Of a stretch of 47,982 nt of DNA, positions 1 to 8,448 are shown piece after piece. The notes under the pieces were generated by a model. It worked only from the letters and a program-made list of their open reading frames with translations. It was not told the DNA's origin and did no database searches. Made by a program: the position numbers and the translations under genes. The DNA comes from Acidithiobacillus sp. (lineage in GTDB: Bacteria; Pseudomonadota; Gammaproteobacteria; Acidithiobacillales; Acidithiobacillaceae), in contig NZ_DAHVHY010000009.1 of NCBI RefSeq assembly GCF_027322205.1, positions 1 to 47,982 on the forward strand, in the 5' to 3' direction. Position 1 is the stretch's first letter. Every line of letters starts with the position of its first letter.

Positions 1-1230
1 GGCGTGGTTAGCGCCCTTTCCGGTGGCCAGCGCAAACGGGTAGCCATCGCCGCCACACTCGTCGCTGATCCGGACCTGCTTTTTCTCGACGAACCCACCA
101 ACCATCTCGACCTGCCAGCGATTCTGGCGCTGGAGCAATCCCTGCTGCGCCATCGCGGCACACTGGTCTTCATCACCCACGACCGGCGTTTTCTCGACCG
201 CCTGGCGACCCGCATTATTGAACTGGATCGCGGGATACTGCGTAGTTTTCCCGGCACTTTTGCCGCTTATCAAAGCCGCAAGGCCGAAGTTCTCGCCGCC
301 GAAGCCGCCGCCGACAGCCGTCTGGAAGGGCAACTGGCGGAAGAGGAGGCTTGGCTGCGCCAGGGGGTCAAGGCCCGTGCCAAGCGCAACCAGGGCCGCC
401 TGCGGCGTCTGGAGGGGCTGCGTGAGGAGCGCGCCAGCCGTCGCCAGCAGCAGGGGCAGGCCACCCTGCAAATCAGCACGGCAGACCGTTCCGGTGTACT
501 CATTGCCGAACTGGATCATGTTTCTTTTGCCTATAAGGGGCATCCGGTCATTCGCGATTTTTCCACACGCATTGAACGCGGCGACCGGGTTGGCATTATC
601 GGCCCCAATGGGGCGGGCAAGACGACGCTGCTGCGCCTGATCCTCGGTGAACTGGAGCCACGAGAGGGTACCATCCGCCGCGGCACCAAACAGGAGGTCG
701 CCTACTTCGACCAGATGCGCGCCGCCCTCGACCCCGAGAGCCGGGTGCTAGACGCCATCGCCGATGGCAATGATTTCATCGAAATCAATGGCGAACGCCG
801 TCATGTACTAAGTTATCTGCAAGACTTCCTTTTCCCACCCGGCCGCGCGCGGGGGCTGATAAAAGCGCTTTCTGGCGGCGAGCGCGCACGTCTGCTGCTC
901 GCCCGCCTGTTTGCCCGCCCTGCTAACATCCTGGTACTGGATGAGCCCACCAACGACCTGGATCTGGAAACCCTGGAGATTTTGGAAGAGCGTTTACAGA
1001 GTTACGCTGGCACACTTTTTCTGATCTCCCATGACCGGGACTTTCTCGATAACGTGGTCACCCAGGTGATCGCCTTCGGGGAGGACGGGCAGATCAGTCA
1101 GAATGCGGGCGGCTACGAGGACTGGCTGCGCTGGCAGACGGAGTCCGGCGCCCGGGAAAGTCTACGGAGAGTAGCGGCGGTAAGGGTTCTGGCAAACGCG
1201 ATGGCGGCAGGGGCAAAAAATCCGCCATGA
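1..1230 (+). CDS. uup: ABC-F family ATPase (Uup type), 5'-partial, main frame
   Basis: This is the C-terminal part of a soluble tandem ABC ATPase of the ABC-F family (ribosome- or DNA-branch-associated, not a transporter). The frame is open from base 1, so the first Walker A motif lies upstream of the window. Visible in order: first-domain signature LSGGQRKR and Walker B with DEPTNHLD; a basic inter-domain linker; second Walker A GPNGAGKTT; second signature LSGGERAR; and Walker B DEPTNDLD. After the motif GGYEDWL this frame runs into an unconvincing tail and stops. The family-typical Uup C-terminal domain continues in the -1 frame (next entry). The ATPase call is secure; the name Uup rests on that C-terminal domain. 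Confidence 0.9.
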   Translation, partial: GVVSALSGGQRKRVAIAATLVADPDLLFLDEPTNHLDLPAILALEQSLLRHRGTLVFITHDRRFLDRLATRIIELDRGILRSFPGTFAAYQSRKAEVLAAEAAADSRLEGQLAEEEAWLRQGVKARAKRNQGRLRRLEGLREERASRRQQQGQATLQISTADRSGVLIAELDHVSFAYKGHPVIRDFSTRIERGDRVGIIGPNGAGKTTLLRLILGELEPREGTIRRGTKQEVAYFDQMRAALDPESRVLDAIADGNDFIEINGERRHVLSYLQDFLFPPGRARGLIKALSGGERARLLLARLFARPANILVLDEPTNDLDLETLEILEERLQSYAGTLFLISHDRDFLDNVVTQVIAFGEDGQISQNAGGYEDWLRWQTESGARESLRRVAAVRVLANAMAAGAKNPP

Positions 1231-1460
1231 GCTACAAGGAAACCCAGGAACTCGCCACCCTGCCCGTGCAAATTGAGGCGCTGGAGAAAGAACAGGGTGA
1301 AATCGCTGCCACGTTGGCCCTGCCGGAAACCTATCAGAACCCGGAGCGGCTGCGCGAGATGCAGGCCCGCGCTGATACCGTCAGCACCTCCCTGACGAAA
1401 GCCTATGGGCGCTGGGAGTCGCTGGAAGAAAAGGCAGCCGCCTTGGCCGCAGACTCCTAG
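1143..1460 (+). pseudogene. uup: Displaced C-terminal domain of Uup (apparent -1 frameshift)
   Basis: This frame is open back through the end of the ATPase and encodes a Lys/Gly-rich linker, then SYKETQELATL and an Ala/Glu-rich coiled coil that resembles the Uup C-terminal domain. An independent start at ATG 1227 would overlap the stop of the upstream frame (ATGA), but the linker makes better sense as the continuation of one protein. The switch should lie between about 1135 and 1165, around the GCGCCCGGGAAAG run. One missing base would explain it. No canonical X XXY YYZ slippery heptamer is in register, so an inactivating mutation or sequence error is likelier than programmed frameshifting. 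The start given here is the approximate shift zone. The final TAG is shared palindromically (CTAG) with the convergent minus-strand gene. Confidence 0.6.
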
Positions 1461-1783
1461 GAAGAAGACTTCGGTGCGCGCCGCGCCTTGTCGCGCAGCA
1501 AAAAATGCAGCACCACACCGTCAATAATGGCCGGAACCAGGGTGGCGAGCAGGCCCACGGCCATGCTCATCCATGGTCCGGGCGGCACCCGCGGGTCAGG
1601 GACAAAACCCTGCCATTGCCAGGCTATCGCGGTCAGGTCATAAGCGATGATCAGCCCCGGAATCAGCAACAGACCATCCACAGCCAGCAGCACCAGCACC
1701 GCCAGCAGCACCAGCAGCACCAGACCTGCGCCTTTGATCAATTCACGCAGCCACTGCTGCAGCCAGTCGCGCGGCTCAGCCAC
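1457..1783 (-). CDS. Small integral membrane protein, unknown function
   Basis: This 108-residue protein is mostly hydrophobic. A short amphipathic N-terminus (about 1-18) is followed by a long hydrophobic stretch rich in Leu/Val (about 19-50, one or two membrane helices), a Pro-rich loop and a further helix near 72-95, ending in a basic/Ser tail. Its start overlaps the end of the upstream 103-residue gene by 8 bases. It is therefore probably the last gene of an operon with that protein and the class B PBP. I do not recognise a family. Confidence 0.7.
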   Translation of the reverse strand: MAEPRDWLQQWLRELIKGAGLVLLVLLAVLVLLAVDGLLLIPGLIIAYDLTAIAWQWQGFVPDPRVPPGPWMSMAVGLLATLVPAIIDGVVLHFLLRDKARRAPKSSS

Positions 1784-2087
1784 GGTATACCCACAACAGA
1801 ATATCTTTGCGCGGCAGGGTCACCGAAGCACCATTTTTGAAGTCCAGGATAGCACTAGGCCAGAAAGCCGTGACCGCAGAGCGCGGACTCACCCGATAGG
1901 CATCCGGCCAGTCAGGAGCGGCCGCTGCCTGATGCCCACCGACAACGATGGCGCGTGCCCCCGCTGCATCCACATAGATGTGCGCCACCGGGATGCGGGC
2001 AAAGGCTGCCGCCGCCAGCACCCCCAGCAGGATCACCGCGATACCTGCCGTAAGCACCCCCGCGACCCATTTATCCAGTCTACTCAA
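1776..2087 (-). CDS. Membrane-anchored hypothetical protein
   Basis: This 103-residue protein has one N-terminal hydrophobic segment (about 8-30), then a hydrophilic domain probably facing the periplasm, containing the pattern AHIYVDAAGARAIVV. Its ATG overlaps the TGA of the upstream PBP gene (ATGA), which argues for translational coupling and shared function at the envelope. The family is not recognised. Confidence 0.7.
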   Translation of the reverse strand: MSRLDKWVAGVLTAGIAVILLGVLAAAAFARIPVAHIYVDAAGARAIVVGGHQAAAAPDWPDAYRVSPRSAVTAFWPSAILDFKNGASVTLPRKDILLWVYRG

Positions 2088-3838
2088 TTGCCACCCCCCT
2101 CCGCCCAGATTTCTGCCTGAGTGGTCGTAATAGGATCATTCTTAGAAACACAGACCTTGCCTCCGCACCAGCGTGGTGCAATATTCAGATCTTCGAGGGC
2201 ATGGCGCATGGTTACCCGAAACACCGGCGCTGACTCGACTCCGCCGAAATTCCAGTAGCGGGTACTTCCGCGCATGGTCACCGCCATCACCAGCTTCGGC
2301 GCAAAGCCCGGCGCAAAGCCGACAAAAGTGGCATTGGTCTTGTTCTTCAAAAAACCATCCTTGCCGTTGGCCATATTCGCAGTTCCCGTTTTGCCAGCCA
2401 CCGCGTAGCCGGGAATGGCGGCAAGGATACCGGTGCCATTGGCCGCACAAACCCCTTCCAGCCAGTGCCGCAGGTGGGCGGCGATGCCTGCAGACATGAT
2501 CCGCACGCGCTGCACCGGCTGCCCGGCGATCAACGTCGGGGTGACATGATAGCCTCCATTGGCGATGGCCGCATAACCCTCCGCCAATTGCAGAGTCGTC
2601 ACGGACACCCCGTAGCCCAGCGCAATCGTGGCATGGCGCGCCTTATCCCAAGTCTGAGGCCGAGGAAGCACACCACCCGTAGCGCCCGCAAAGCCGAGAT
2701 TCGGATCCTGACCGTAACCTGCCGCCCAGTACATGTCATAAATAGCCTGTGCGGGCGTCCGCAAAGCAATTTTAGCCGCACCAATGTCGCTGGAGTACTT
2801 GAGAATATGCGCCACGTTCAATTCATGGTGTACCACATCGTCGCGGATACAGAAACCGCCCACGGGCAGGCAGTGGGAGACATTGAAGCTCTGGTCCGGC
2901 TGGATGCTGCCCGTTTTAAGTGCCGCAGCCACCATAAACGGCTTCATGACTGAACCGGGCTCAAAGGCTTGATGTACGGCATTATTCACATAATCAGACG
3001 GGTCGCCGCAACCGTCGCGCGCGTTGGGATTACAGGAGGGCACGCTCGCCATGGCGAGAATCTGCCCGGTTTGCGCATCCATTACCACCGCCGAGCCATC
3101 TGTGGCACCGAAGTGCTTTTGCGCTGCCAGCAACGTCATGTAGGCCCAATACTGAATCTGCGGATTGATGGTCAAGTGCAGGTCGTGGCCGGGCGCTGGC
3201 GTCTGCCGCGCACCCAGAACATGAAGCACTTCGCCCTGCCCGTCCACCAGCACCGTTTCACTGCCCGCCTTACCCGATAACCATTGGTTGTAACCCCTCT
3301 CCAGCCCGGCGGCACCCTGATGATCCAGATGCACGAGGCCCAGCAGCGGTGTGGTTACCGCGCCAAGAGGATAATAGGTGCGGCTGGTTTTTTGCACATA
3401 GATACCGGGCACATGCAGTGCGTCCAGGGATTTACCCAACTGCGGCTGCACCTGACGCAGGATATAGGCGAAGCCTGACCCACCCGACCGCACCCGCGCC
3501 GCCAGAGTCTCTGGGCTGAGGTCCAGAGACTGCGCCACCTCGTTCCAGTCATTGCGGTGGGCATTGAAGAGACGCGGATCGGTCCAGATGGTCACCGCTG
3601 GCACATTTACCGCCAGTGCATCGCCGCTGCTCCCATAAATCACGCCCCGATCGGCGGGCAAAGGCCGCGTCTGCAAATAACGCATGCGCCCTTGGGCACG
3701 CAAATGATGGGTCCGCCACCATTGCAATTCCGTATCTCGCGCCAGCACCACCACCAGCCCCAGCAGAATGACGACAAGGAGCAATATCGCTCGCCAGCGC
3801 GGCAAAATGCGTTGCAAGCCTAGTCGTTCCGGTGGCAT
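2084..3838 (-). CDS. Class B penicillin-binding protein (FtsI-like transpeptidase), SxN altered to SSD
   Basis: This is a peptidoglycan DD-transpeptidase-family protein, anchored by one N-terminal membrane helix (about residues 14-33) with a periplasmic pedestal and transpeptidase domain. The ATG at 3838 (584 aa) is chosen over the longer frame from 3994 because the extra 52 residues overlap the upstream gene and the membrane helix follows 3838 at the usual distance. Catalytic motifs: SxxK in EPGSVMKPF and KTG in AGKTGTAN. The third motif, normally SxN, reads SSD in KYSSDIGAAK. The dcw-cluster context of the division FtsI is absent. A paralogue ending in a nearly identical C-terminal motif (AEIWxEGGGN) lies at 32569-34320. 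The gene starts 38 bases after the O-antigen-ligase-like gene and is coupled to two small membrane-protein genes. Confidence 0.88.
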   Translation of the reverse strand: MPPERLGLQRILPRWRAILLLVVILLGLVVVLARDTELQWWRTHHLRAQGRMRYLQTRPLPADRGVIYGSSGDALAVNVPAVTIWTDPRLFNAHRNDWNEVAQSLDLSPETLAARVRSGGSGFAYILRQVQPQLGKSLDALHVPGIYVQKTSRTYYPLGAVTTPLLGLVHLDHQGAAGLERGYNQWLSGKAGSETVLVDGQGEVLHVLGARQTPAPGHDLHLTINPQIQYWAYMTLLAAQKHFGATDGSAVVMDAQTGQILAMASVPSCNPNARDGCGDPSDYVNNAVHQAFEPGSVMKPFMVAAALKTGSIQPDQSFNVSHCLPVGGFCIRDDVVHHELNVAHILKYSSDIGAAKIALRTPAQAIYDMYWAAGYGQDPNLGFAGATGGVLPRPQTWDKARHATIALGYGVSVTTLQLAEGYAAIANGGYHVTPTLIAGQPVQRVRIMSAGIAAHLRHWLEGVCAANGTGILAAIPGYAVAGKTGTANMANGKDGFLKNKTNATFVGFAPGFAPKLVMAVTMRGSTRYWNFGGVESAPVFRVTMRHALEDLNIAPRWCGGKVCVSKNDPITTTQAEIWAEGGGN

Positions 3839-3875
3839 GCGCAGTTTCTCAGCACTTTTCTTGGGTCTGCTGCGT

Positions 3876-5936
3876 TCAGTGTGGCACCCCCATCCCATGC
3901 GCGGACTGACGATGAATCGTTTGCAGCCAGGAAACAGCTGGGGCATAACCCGGATTAGCTCGCAGCAACTGCAACAAAGTGATCTCTGCCGCATGCTGTT
4001 CGCCTGCTCGCCATTGGGTCAGGGCGATCTCCATCTGCAGATCACTGCGCGGGTAGGGGAAAAGCGGCCGCTGCAACCCCGCCCTTAAAAAGGCCACCCC
4101 CTCTTTGATTTGACCCTGATCCACATAGGCCAATTGGGCGATTTTATTGCGCAGGCCAACACTTTCGGGATTGATGGCCAACCCCTTACGCCAAGCCAGC
4201 AAAGCCTGCTGATCCCTGTGCTTTCTATCGAAACCGAGCAGGGCACCCTGCTCCAGATAGAGCGTTCCGATGGAATTCCATACCCCCGACTGCTGCGGAA
4301 TCCCCACCAGACTCTGGTGGTATTGACCGAGCGCCGCCATCACCAGGGAACGGCGGTGTGCGGCATCCGGCGGCGTCTCACTGTTCGCGAGAGTCAGGTA
4401 AGTATTGGCCAGATACACATGGGGTTGTGTCGCCAGAGGACGCACCAGGGTCAACACATCCGCCGCCTTGAGCAAAAATAAGGCCCGCCGGTTCGGATTC
4501 GTGATCACCCGATTGAGCCAGCCATTATCGCTCAGCAGGGCAAAAGTCGCGCCATCAGCGACCAAATTCCAGGAAGCTACCACTATGGCCAACACCAGGA
4601 GCGACTGAGCAATGAATCCATGGTCAATGCCGATTCGTGGCAATAAGGGCGCAGTCTCACCCTGAACACCGTAGATACGCCATGCGCGCGCCAGAAAAAG
4701 TCCCGCCAGCAGGCTAAGGGGGAAATTATAAAAAATAAAGTTCCCTAACGCATGACCGGTGATAGCAAAAACCCCCAACACCAGACCCAAAGCCGACAAG
4801 CGACGTTCATCCGTCACCTGCAGGACCTTGCCCGCGTGGTACAACAGGCGGTACAACGCATACATAAGGATCGCCGCAAAACCCAGGAGAAAACCCAGAT
4901 TGATAAGTCCACCTTCGGCCAGGTACTCCAGATAGTCATTGTGGGCGTAAGTACCGGCCGAGGCGAGTTCGTCGGGCAGGCGATATGCGGGATAATTCAG
5001 AAAATAGGACCCAATCCCTGTGCCCAACCAGGGATGGCTGAGGAACATGTGCCAAGTGGCCACCCACATCAATCCTCTAGATATCGTATTGATATTGCTG
5101 TAGATATATCCTGGAGCAAGATGCCCGATCAGATTAAAACCATGGGCATAATCCATCAGCAATAGAGCAATGAAGGCGATACCGAAAATCAGCACAAAGC
5201 GCGAACGCGCTGCGGGCTGTCGCCACAGACCCCAGATGGCAAAAGGCATGGTACAAGCCCAGGCCAGAAGTCCGCCGCGGCTATTGGTAGAGAAGAAGGC
5301 AAGGAGCAGCAGCGTCAGCGTCAGCAGATAAAACAAAGCTACCGGGTTGGCACCGCCACTCAAAAAGCGGGTGCGGCGGCGACCATCCTGTACAAAATAG
5401 ACGGCAAGGGTCGGGAAAAACAGCAGATTCAGCCAGGCGGCGAAACTGTTGGTATCCAACAGTGGGCCGTAAGGCCGCAGATTGACCAGAATAATTCCTT
5501 GTCCCATCCACTGGTAATACTGCCAGAGGGCCATGCCGCTTAGTATCCAGGCACTGGCTAGTGCGCCCCGCCACAGCCAAAGCCAGAACTGTTCCGCAAT
5601 GGGCTCTGGAATCATCACACTGATGAGAAATACCAACGGCAGGGAACCCAGCACCCAAAAATAGAACCAACTACTATAAGGCGACCCGCTCCAGAACAGG
5701 GTCAGACCAAACCACACTAGCCAGAGCAACATAAAAACCGGCAGGAAACCGCGGGGCCAGGGTAGTCCCTCACGCAAACGTGGCCACCAGACCAAGGCAC
5801 CCCAGATCATCAGAACGATACTGGTAATGGCCAGCAGCGGAATCAACTGCCCGTTGTAATACCAGGAAAGTCCATAAGCGATGAGAGCAAAGGTGGCATA
5901 GAGCCCGGCTCGGAAAGAGGGTATGGTAGGATTCAC
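3876..5936 (-). CDS. O-antigen ligase/polymerase family membrane protein with C-terminal TPR region
   Basis: This is a large polytopic inner-membrane protein (686 aa) of the Wzy/WaaL/PglL superfamily, which move lipid-linked glycans onto lipid A or proteins. Around ten or more hydrophobic helices span about residues 10-430. The family signatures NSRGGLLAW and HNDYLEYLAEGG lie in the Wzy_C region. After the last helices a soluble C-terminal part contains TPR-like repeats (for example near NSIGTLYLEQGALLG and NPESVGLRNKIAQLAY). I use GTG at 5936: it has GGAG seven bases upstream and overlaps the preceding stop (GTGA). A TTG at 5963 would extend it. The acceptor is unknown; a TPR-bearing member could be a protein glycosyltransferase. 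Confidence 0.85.
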   Translation of the reverse strand: MNPTIPSFRAGLYATFALIAYGLSWYYNGQLIPLLAITSIVLMIWGALVWWPRLREGLPWPRGFLPVFMLLWLVWFGLTLFWSGSPYSSWFYFWVLGSLPLVFLISVMIPEPIAEQFWLWLWRGALASAWILSGMALWQYYQWMGQGIILVNLRPYGPLLDTNSFAAWLNLLFFPTLAVYFVQDGRRRTRFLSGGANPVALFYLLTLTLLLLAFFSTNSRGGLLAWACTMPFAIWGLWRQPAARSRFVLIFGIAFIALLLMDYAHGFNLIGHLAPGYIYSNINTISRGLMWVATWHMFLSHPWLGTGIGSYFLNYPAYRLPDELASAGTYAHNDYLEYLAEGGLINLGFLLGFAAILMYALYRLLYHAGKVLQVTDERRLSALGLVLGVFAITGHALGNFIFYNFPLSLLAGLFLARAWRIYGVQGETAPLLPRIGIDHGFIAQSLLVLAIVVASWNLVADGATFALLSDNGWLNRVITNPNRRALFLLKAADVLTLVRPLATQPHVYLANTYLTLANSETPPDAAHRRSLVMAALGQYHQSLVGIPQQSGVWNSIGTLYLEQGALLGFDRKHRDQQALLAWRKGLAINPESVGLRNKIAQLAYVDQGQIKEGVAFLRAGLQRPLFPYPRSDLQMEIALTQWRAGEQHAAEITLLQLLRANPGYAPAVSWLQTIHRQSAHGMGVPH

Positions 5937-6133
5937 TGGTCGTCTCCGGCATGTTGTGGACAACGGTAATCGCCATCACCCCGACAGACCGCCGCACGAA
6001 TGGAAAGATGCCGGTTGCAACGCGTGCAACACACCAAACGATCCATAGCGGAGACTTTCGGATGGCGGCATTTCTGGCGCCAGCCATAAAACAGGATCAC
6101 AGCAAACGCTGCGAGAATAAGCCACTTCAGCAT
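5933..6133 (-). CDS. PP0621-like small membrane/zinc-ribbon-type protein
   Basis: This 66-residue protein has an N-terminal membrane helix (MLKWLILAAFAV) and a short cytosolic tail with Cys pairs (CCTRCNRH, and a later YRCP), the layout of the uncharacterised PP0621 family. ATG 6133 is preferred because the hydrophobic segment then starts at once; an upstream ATG at 6151 adds six residues. The TGA overlaps the GTG of the next gene, so the two are probably coupled. Function unknown. Confidence 0.65.
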   Translation of the reverse strand: MLKWLILAAFAVILFYGWRQKCRHPKVSAMDRLVCCTRCNRHLSIRAAVCRGDGDYRCPQHAGDDQ

Positions 6134-6225
6134 CGGCAAACACACCCGCATGATGCCAAGGCGCCCCTATTTCCTATACAGGCGCATCGACCAGGAAAAC
6201 TACAAGACCGTTACCAAACGACTAC

Positions 6226-6254
6226 GAAAAAGGCCCGACAATGCGGGCCTTTCC
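6226..6254 (-). terminator. Rho-independent terminator after tRNA-Pro
   Basis: A 7-bp inverted repeat (AGGCCCG / CGGGCCT, 6231-6250) is followed on the minus strand by a T run. It sits just downstream of the tRNA-Pro 3' end and would end the ispB-tRNA transcript. Confidence 0.8.
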
Positions 6255-6259
6255 TCAAT

Positions 6260-6336
<77 letters not shown>

Positions 6337-6347
6337 ATAACATATCT

Positions 6348-7316
6348 TCAAAAGTCACGCCGCACAGCAAATGCTGCCAAAAAAGCCAAGGCTTCTTTCT
6401 CCACACTGCCTGGGAATCCAGACAGATAAGCAATAGCCTGATCCGCCTTTTCCTCCGCGACGCGCAAAGTGTAATCAATTGCCCCTGTTCTGGCAATAAT
6501 TTCCCAGACTGGTTCAAAGATGGCTGGCGCATCACCGCAAAGTGCTTCACGCAGAATGGCCTGTTCTGCCACCGTAGCATGCTGCATGGCATGGATGTAG
6601 GGTAGGGTCGCCTTGCCATCGGCAAGATCATCACCCCGATTCTTACCCATTTTCTCGACACTGGTGGAGTAATCCAGGGCATCATCCATCAGTTGAAAAG
6701 CGATACCGAGCAAGGAACCGTATTGCGCCAACGCCTTTTCCGCGGCAGCATCCAGATTATTTACCAAGGCCCCAATACGCGCTGCCGCCTCAAAAAGCTT
6801 GGCGGTCTTGGCCTTGATCACTGAGAAATATGCCCCAGGACTCAGATCGGAGTCATTGGCATTCTCCAGTTGTGCGACCTCACCCTGGGCAATAACGCTG
6901 GTAGCCTCTGCCATGGTGGCGAGGATACGCATATCGCCGTCCTGTACCATCATCTCGAAGGCTCGAGCATAAAGAAAATCTCCGACAAGCACGGCGGCGG
7001 CATTACCCCAGAGTTGATTAGCCGTCGCGTTACTGCGCCGCAGTTCGGATCCATCGACCACATCATCATGCAGCAACGTGGCCGTATGGATGAACTCCAC
7101 GACTGCAGCCAGCGGGATCGGACGCGGACCACGTTCACCGCCCATACGCGCGGCCAGTAGCAGAACGATGGGCCGCAGCCTTTTGCCGCCGGCATTGATC
7201 AGGTAAGTGCCCATGGCCGGGATAGTCGGCACCCCGGAACGCAGTTGCTCTTGGATGACGCTGTTTACCGCCGCCATATCGGACCGCACAAGGCGGTTGA
7301 CTTCCTCCAAATCCAT
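6348..7316 (-). CDS. ispB: Octaprenyl (polyprenyl) diphosphate synthase
   Basis: This trans-prenyltransferase adds isopentenyl diphosphate units to make the side chain of ubiquinone. The 322-residue length is normal. The conserved GGKRLRP lies near residue 43; the first Asp-rich motif is in LLHDDVVDGSELRR and the second is QLMDDALDY. Helical content and the FQLMDD context place it with long-chain IspB-type enzymes rather than short-chain IspA. The ATG at 7316 gives the standard N-terminus. tRNA-Pro follows directly. Confidence 0.95.
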   Translation of the reverse strand: MDLEEVNRLVRSDMAAVNSVIQEQLRSGVPTIPAMGTYLINAGGKRLRPIVLLLAARMGGERGPRPIPLAAVVEFIHTATLLHDDVVDGSELRRSNATANQLWGNAAAVLVGDFLYARAFEMMVQDGDMRILATMAEATSVIAQGEVAQLENANDSDLSPGAYFSVIKAKTAKLFEAAARIGALVNNLDAAAEKALAQYGSLLGIAFQLMDDALDYSTSVEKMGKNRGDDLADGKATLPYIHAMQHATVAEQAILREALCGDAPAIFEPVWEIIARTGAIDYTLRVAEEKADQAIAYLSGFPGSVEKEALAFLAAFAVRRDF

Positions 7317-7429
7317 GATGCCCTGCTGCCCCCTGTCCCTGCATCAGCACCTGCTCCACACCAGAAGGTGCAAGCTTGCGGCCGCAGGCGATTGTCGTTA
7401 GCACGGCATAAACTTGTCAAGCGCAGTTA

Positions 7430-8386
7430 TTAGCGATCTGTGGTAGCACCGGATAATCCGGCGGGAATCTCCAAATGGCGTGACTGGGCCAACTGCCGTA
7501 AAGTCTCAGGGTCGCCGTTCCACTGCGCCAGCACGCTCCACAAAGGATGTGGCCCCAGATCGATGCCGGCCCGCAGCATGCGCTCGCGCAAAGTTTTACC
7601 CCCGGTTCTCACCGCAAGAAACAGCAGAATCAATGCATTGAGATAGTCCTCAATACGATGTTGCTGATGGGTAACACGCAAGAGTTCGGCATAGAGAGGC
7701 AGGCGTTGCGGCTCATGCGCAATAGCCCGCTGCAATACCGCCATACCATAGGCAGGATCAGGGTTGCGGGACACCAGCGCCAGCGCCATCTCTGCGGTCA
7801 TGGCCGTTTCCGATGCCTGCGCCTGCGCTTGAGGTATCGGCACCGCCATCCCCACCTTCTCAGCCAGCACCAGCAGTTCGAGATTGCCCGGATCCTGCGC
7901 CAACCCGGTATCCACGCGTTCTTTCCACCACGCCTCATTCATGGGCGCCGCGCCCGGCTTCTCTCCCAGACCTTCAAGCAGCTCGGCATAACTATCGATG
8001 TCTGCCATCGCCAGGTAGGCATCCAGAAGCCTGTTGATCGCCTTGGTCTCATGGGGGTTAAGGTCTACGTACCAGCGTAAAACCGTAGCCGCCTGGGCAT
8101 AGTGTCCATATTCCATATAAATAATGGCTTCATTGAGAAGGTCGTCAATGCTGAGCGCTTGCTGTTCGGCGCCGCCGGTAGTAACGGATGGAGCAACCGC
8201 TTCTACACCGGATAGTTCCAATCGAATCTGCGGTGCGTTCGCGGTCGCTGCCAAACGCGCCGATGAGGGGACTGGCGCGCTGCTTTTATTCGGTATACGT
8301 CGTCGACGTGCGCGCAGGCGGACAAAAACTTCCGCCAATAGCAGCAGGACCACCACGATTTCCAATAGTAGCATTACACCTTGCAT
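7430..8386 (-). CDS. Membrane-anchored TPR protein, FimV C-terminus-like
   Basis: This 318-residue protein has an N-terminal helix (about 4-20, MLLLEIVVVLLLL) followed by an Arg-rich stretch and a cytoplasmic part. The segment around DDLLNEAIIYMEYGHYAQAATV and the following helical pairs resemble the TPR-like end of FimV, a scaffold of polar and type IV pilus functions. It lacks the LysM/periplasmic part of full FimV. ATG 8386 is chosen over the longer frame (8542) because GAGG precedes it by five bases and the longer form overlaps ntrC. It follows ntrC by 62 bases on the same strand. The function is an inference from weak similarity. Confidence 0.7.
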   Translation of the reverse strand: MQGVMLLLEIVVVLLLLAEVFVRLRARRRRIPNKSSAPVPSSARLAATANAPQIRLELSGVEAVAPSVTTGGAEQQALSIDDLLNEAIIYMEYGHYAQAATVLRWYVDLNPHETKAINRLLDAYLAMADIDSYAELLEGLGEKPGAAPMNEAWWKERVDTGLAQDPGNLELLVLAEKVGMAVPIPQAQAQASETAMTAEMALALVSRNPDPAYGMAVLQRAIAHEPQRLPLYAELLRVTHQQHRIEDYLNALILLFLAVRTGGKTLRERMLRAGIDLGPHPLWSVLAQWNGDPETLRQLAQSRHLEIPAGLSGATTDR

Positions 8387-8448
8387 AGACACCTCAATCT
8401 CGACCAAACTCCCCAAACACACCCTTTTTATCAGTATACAAGGGAGTT

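Noticed and set aside
1140-1165. Programmed -1 frameshift in uup
   Set aside because: No slippery heptamer in the correct register and no clear downstream stimulatory structure; mutation or sequence error is simpler.
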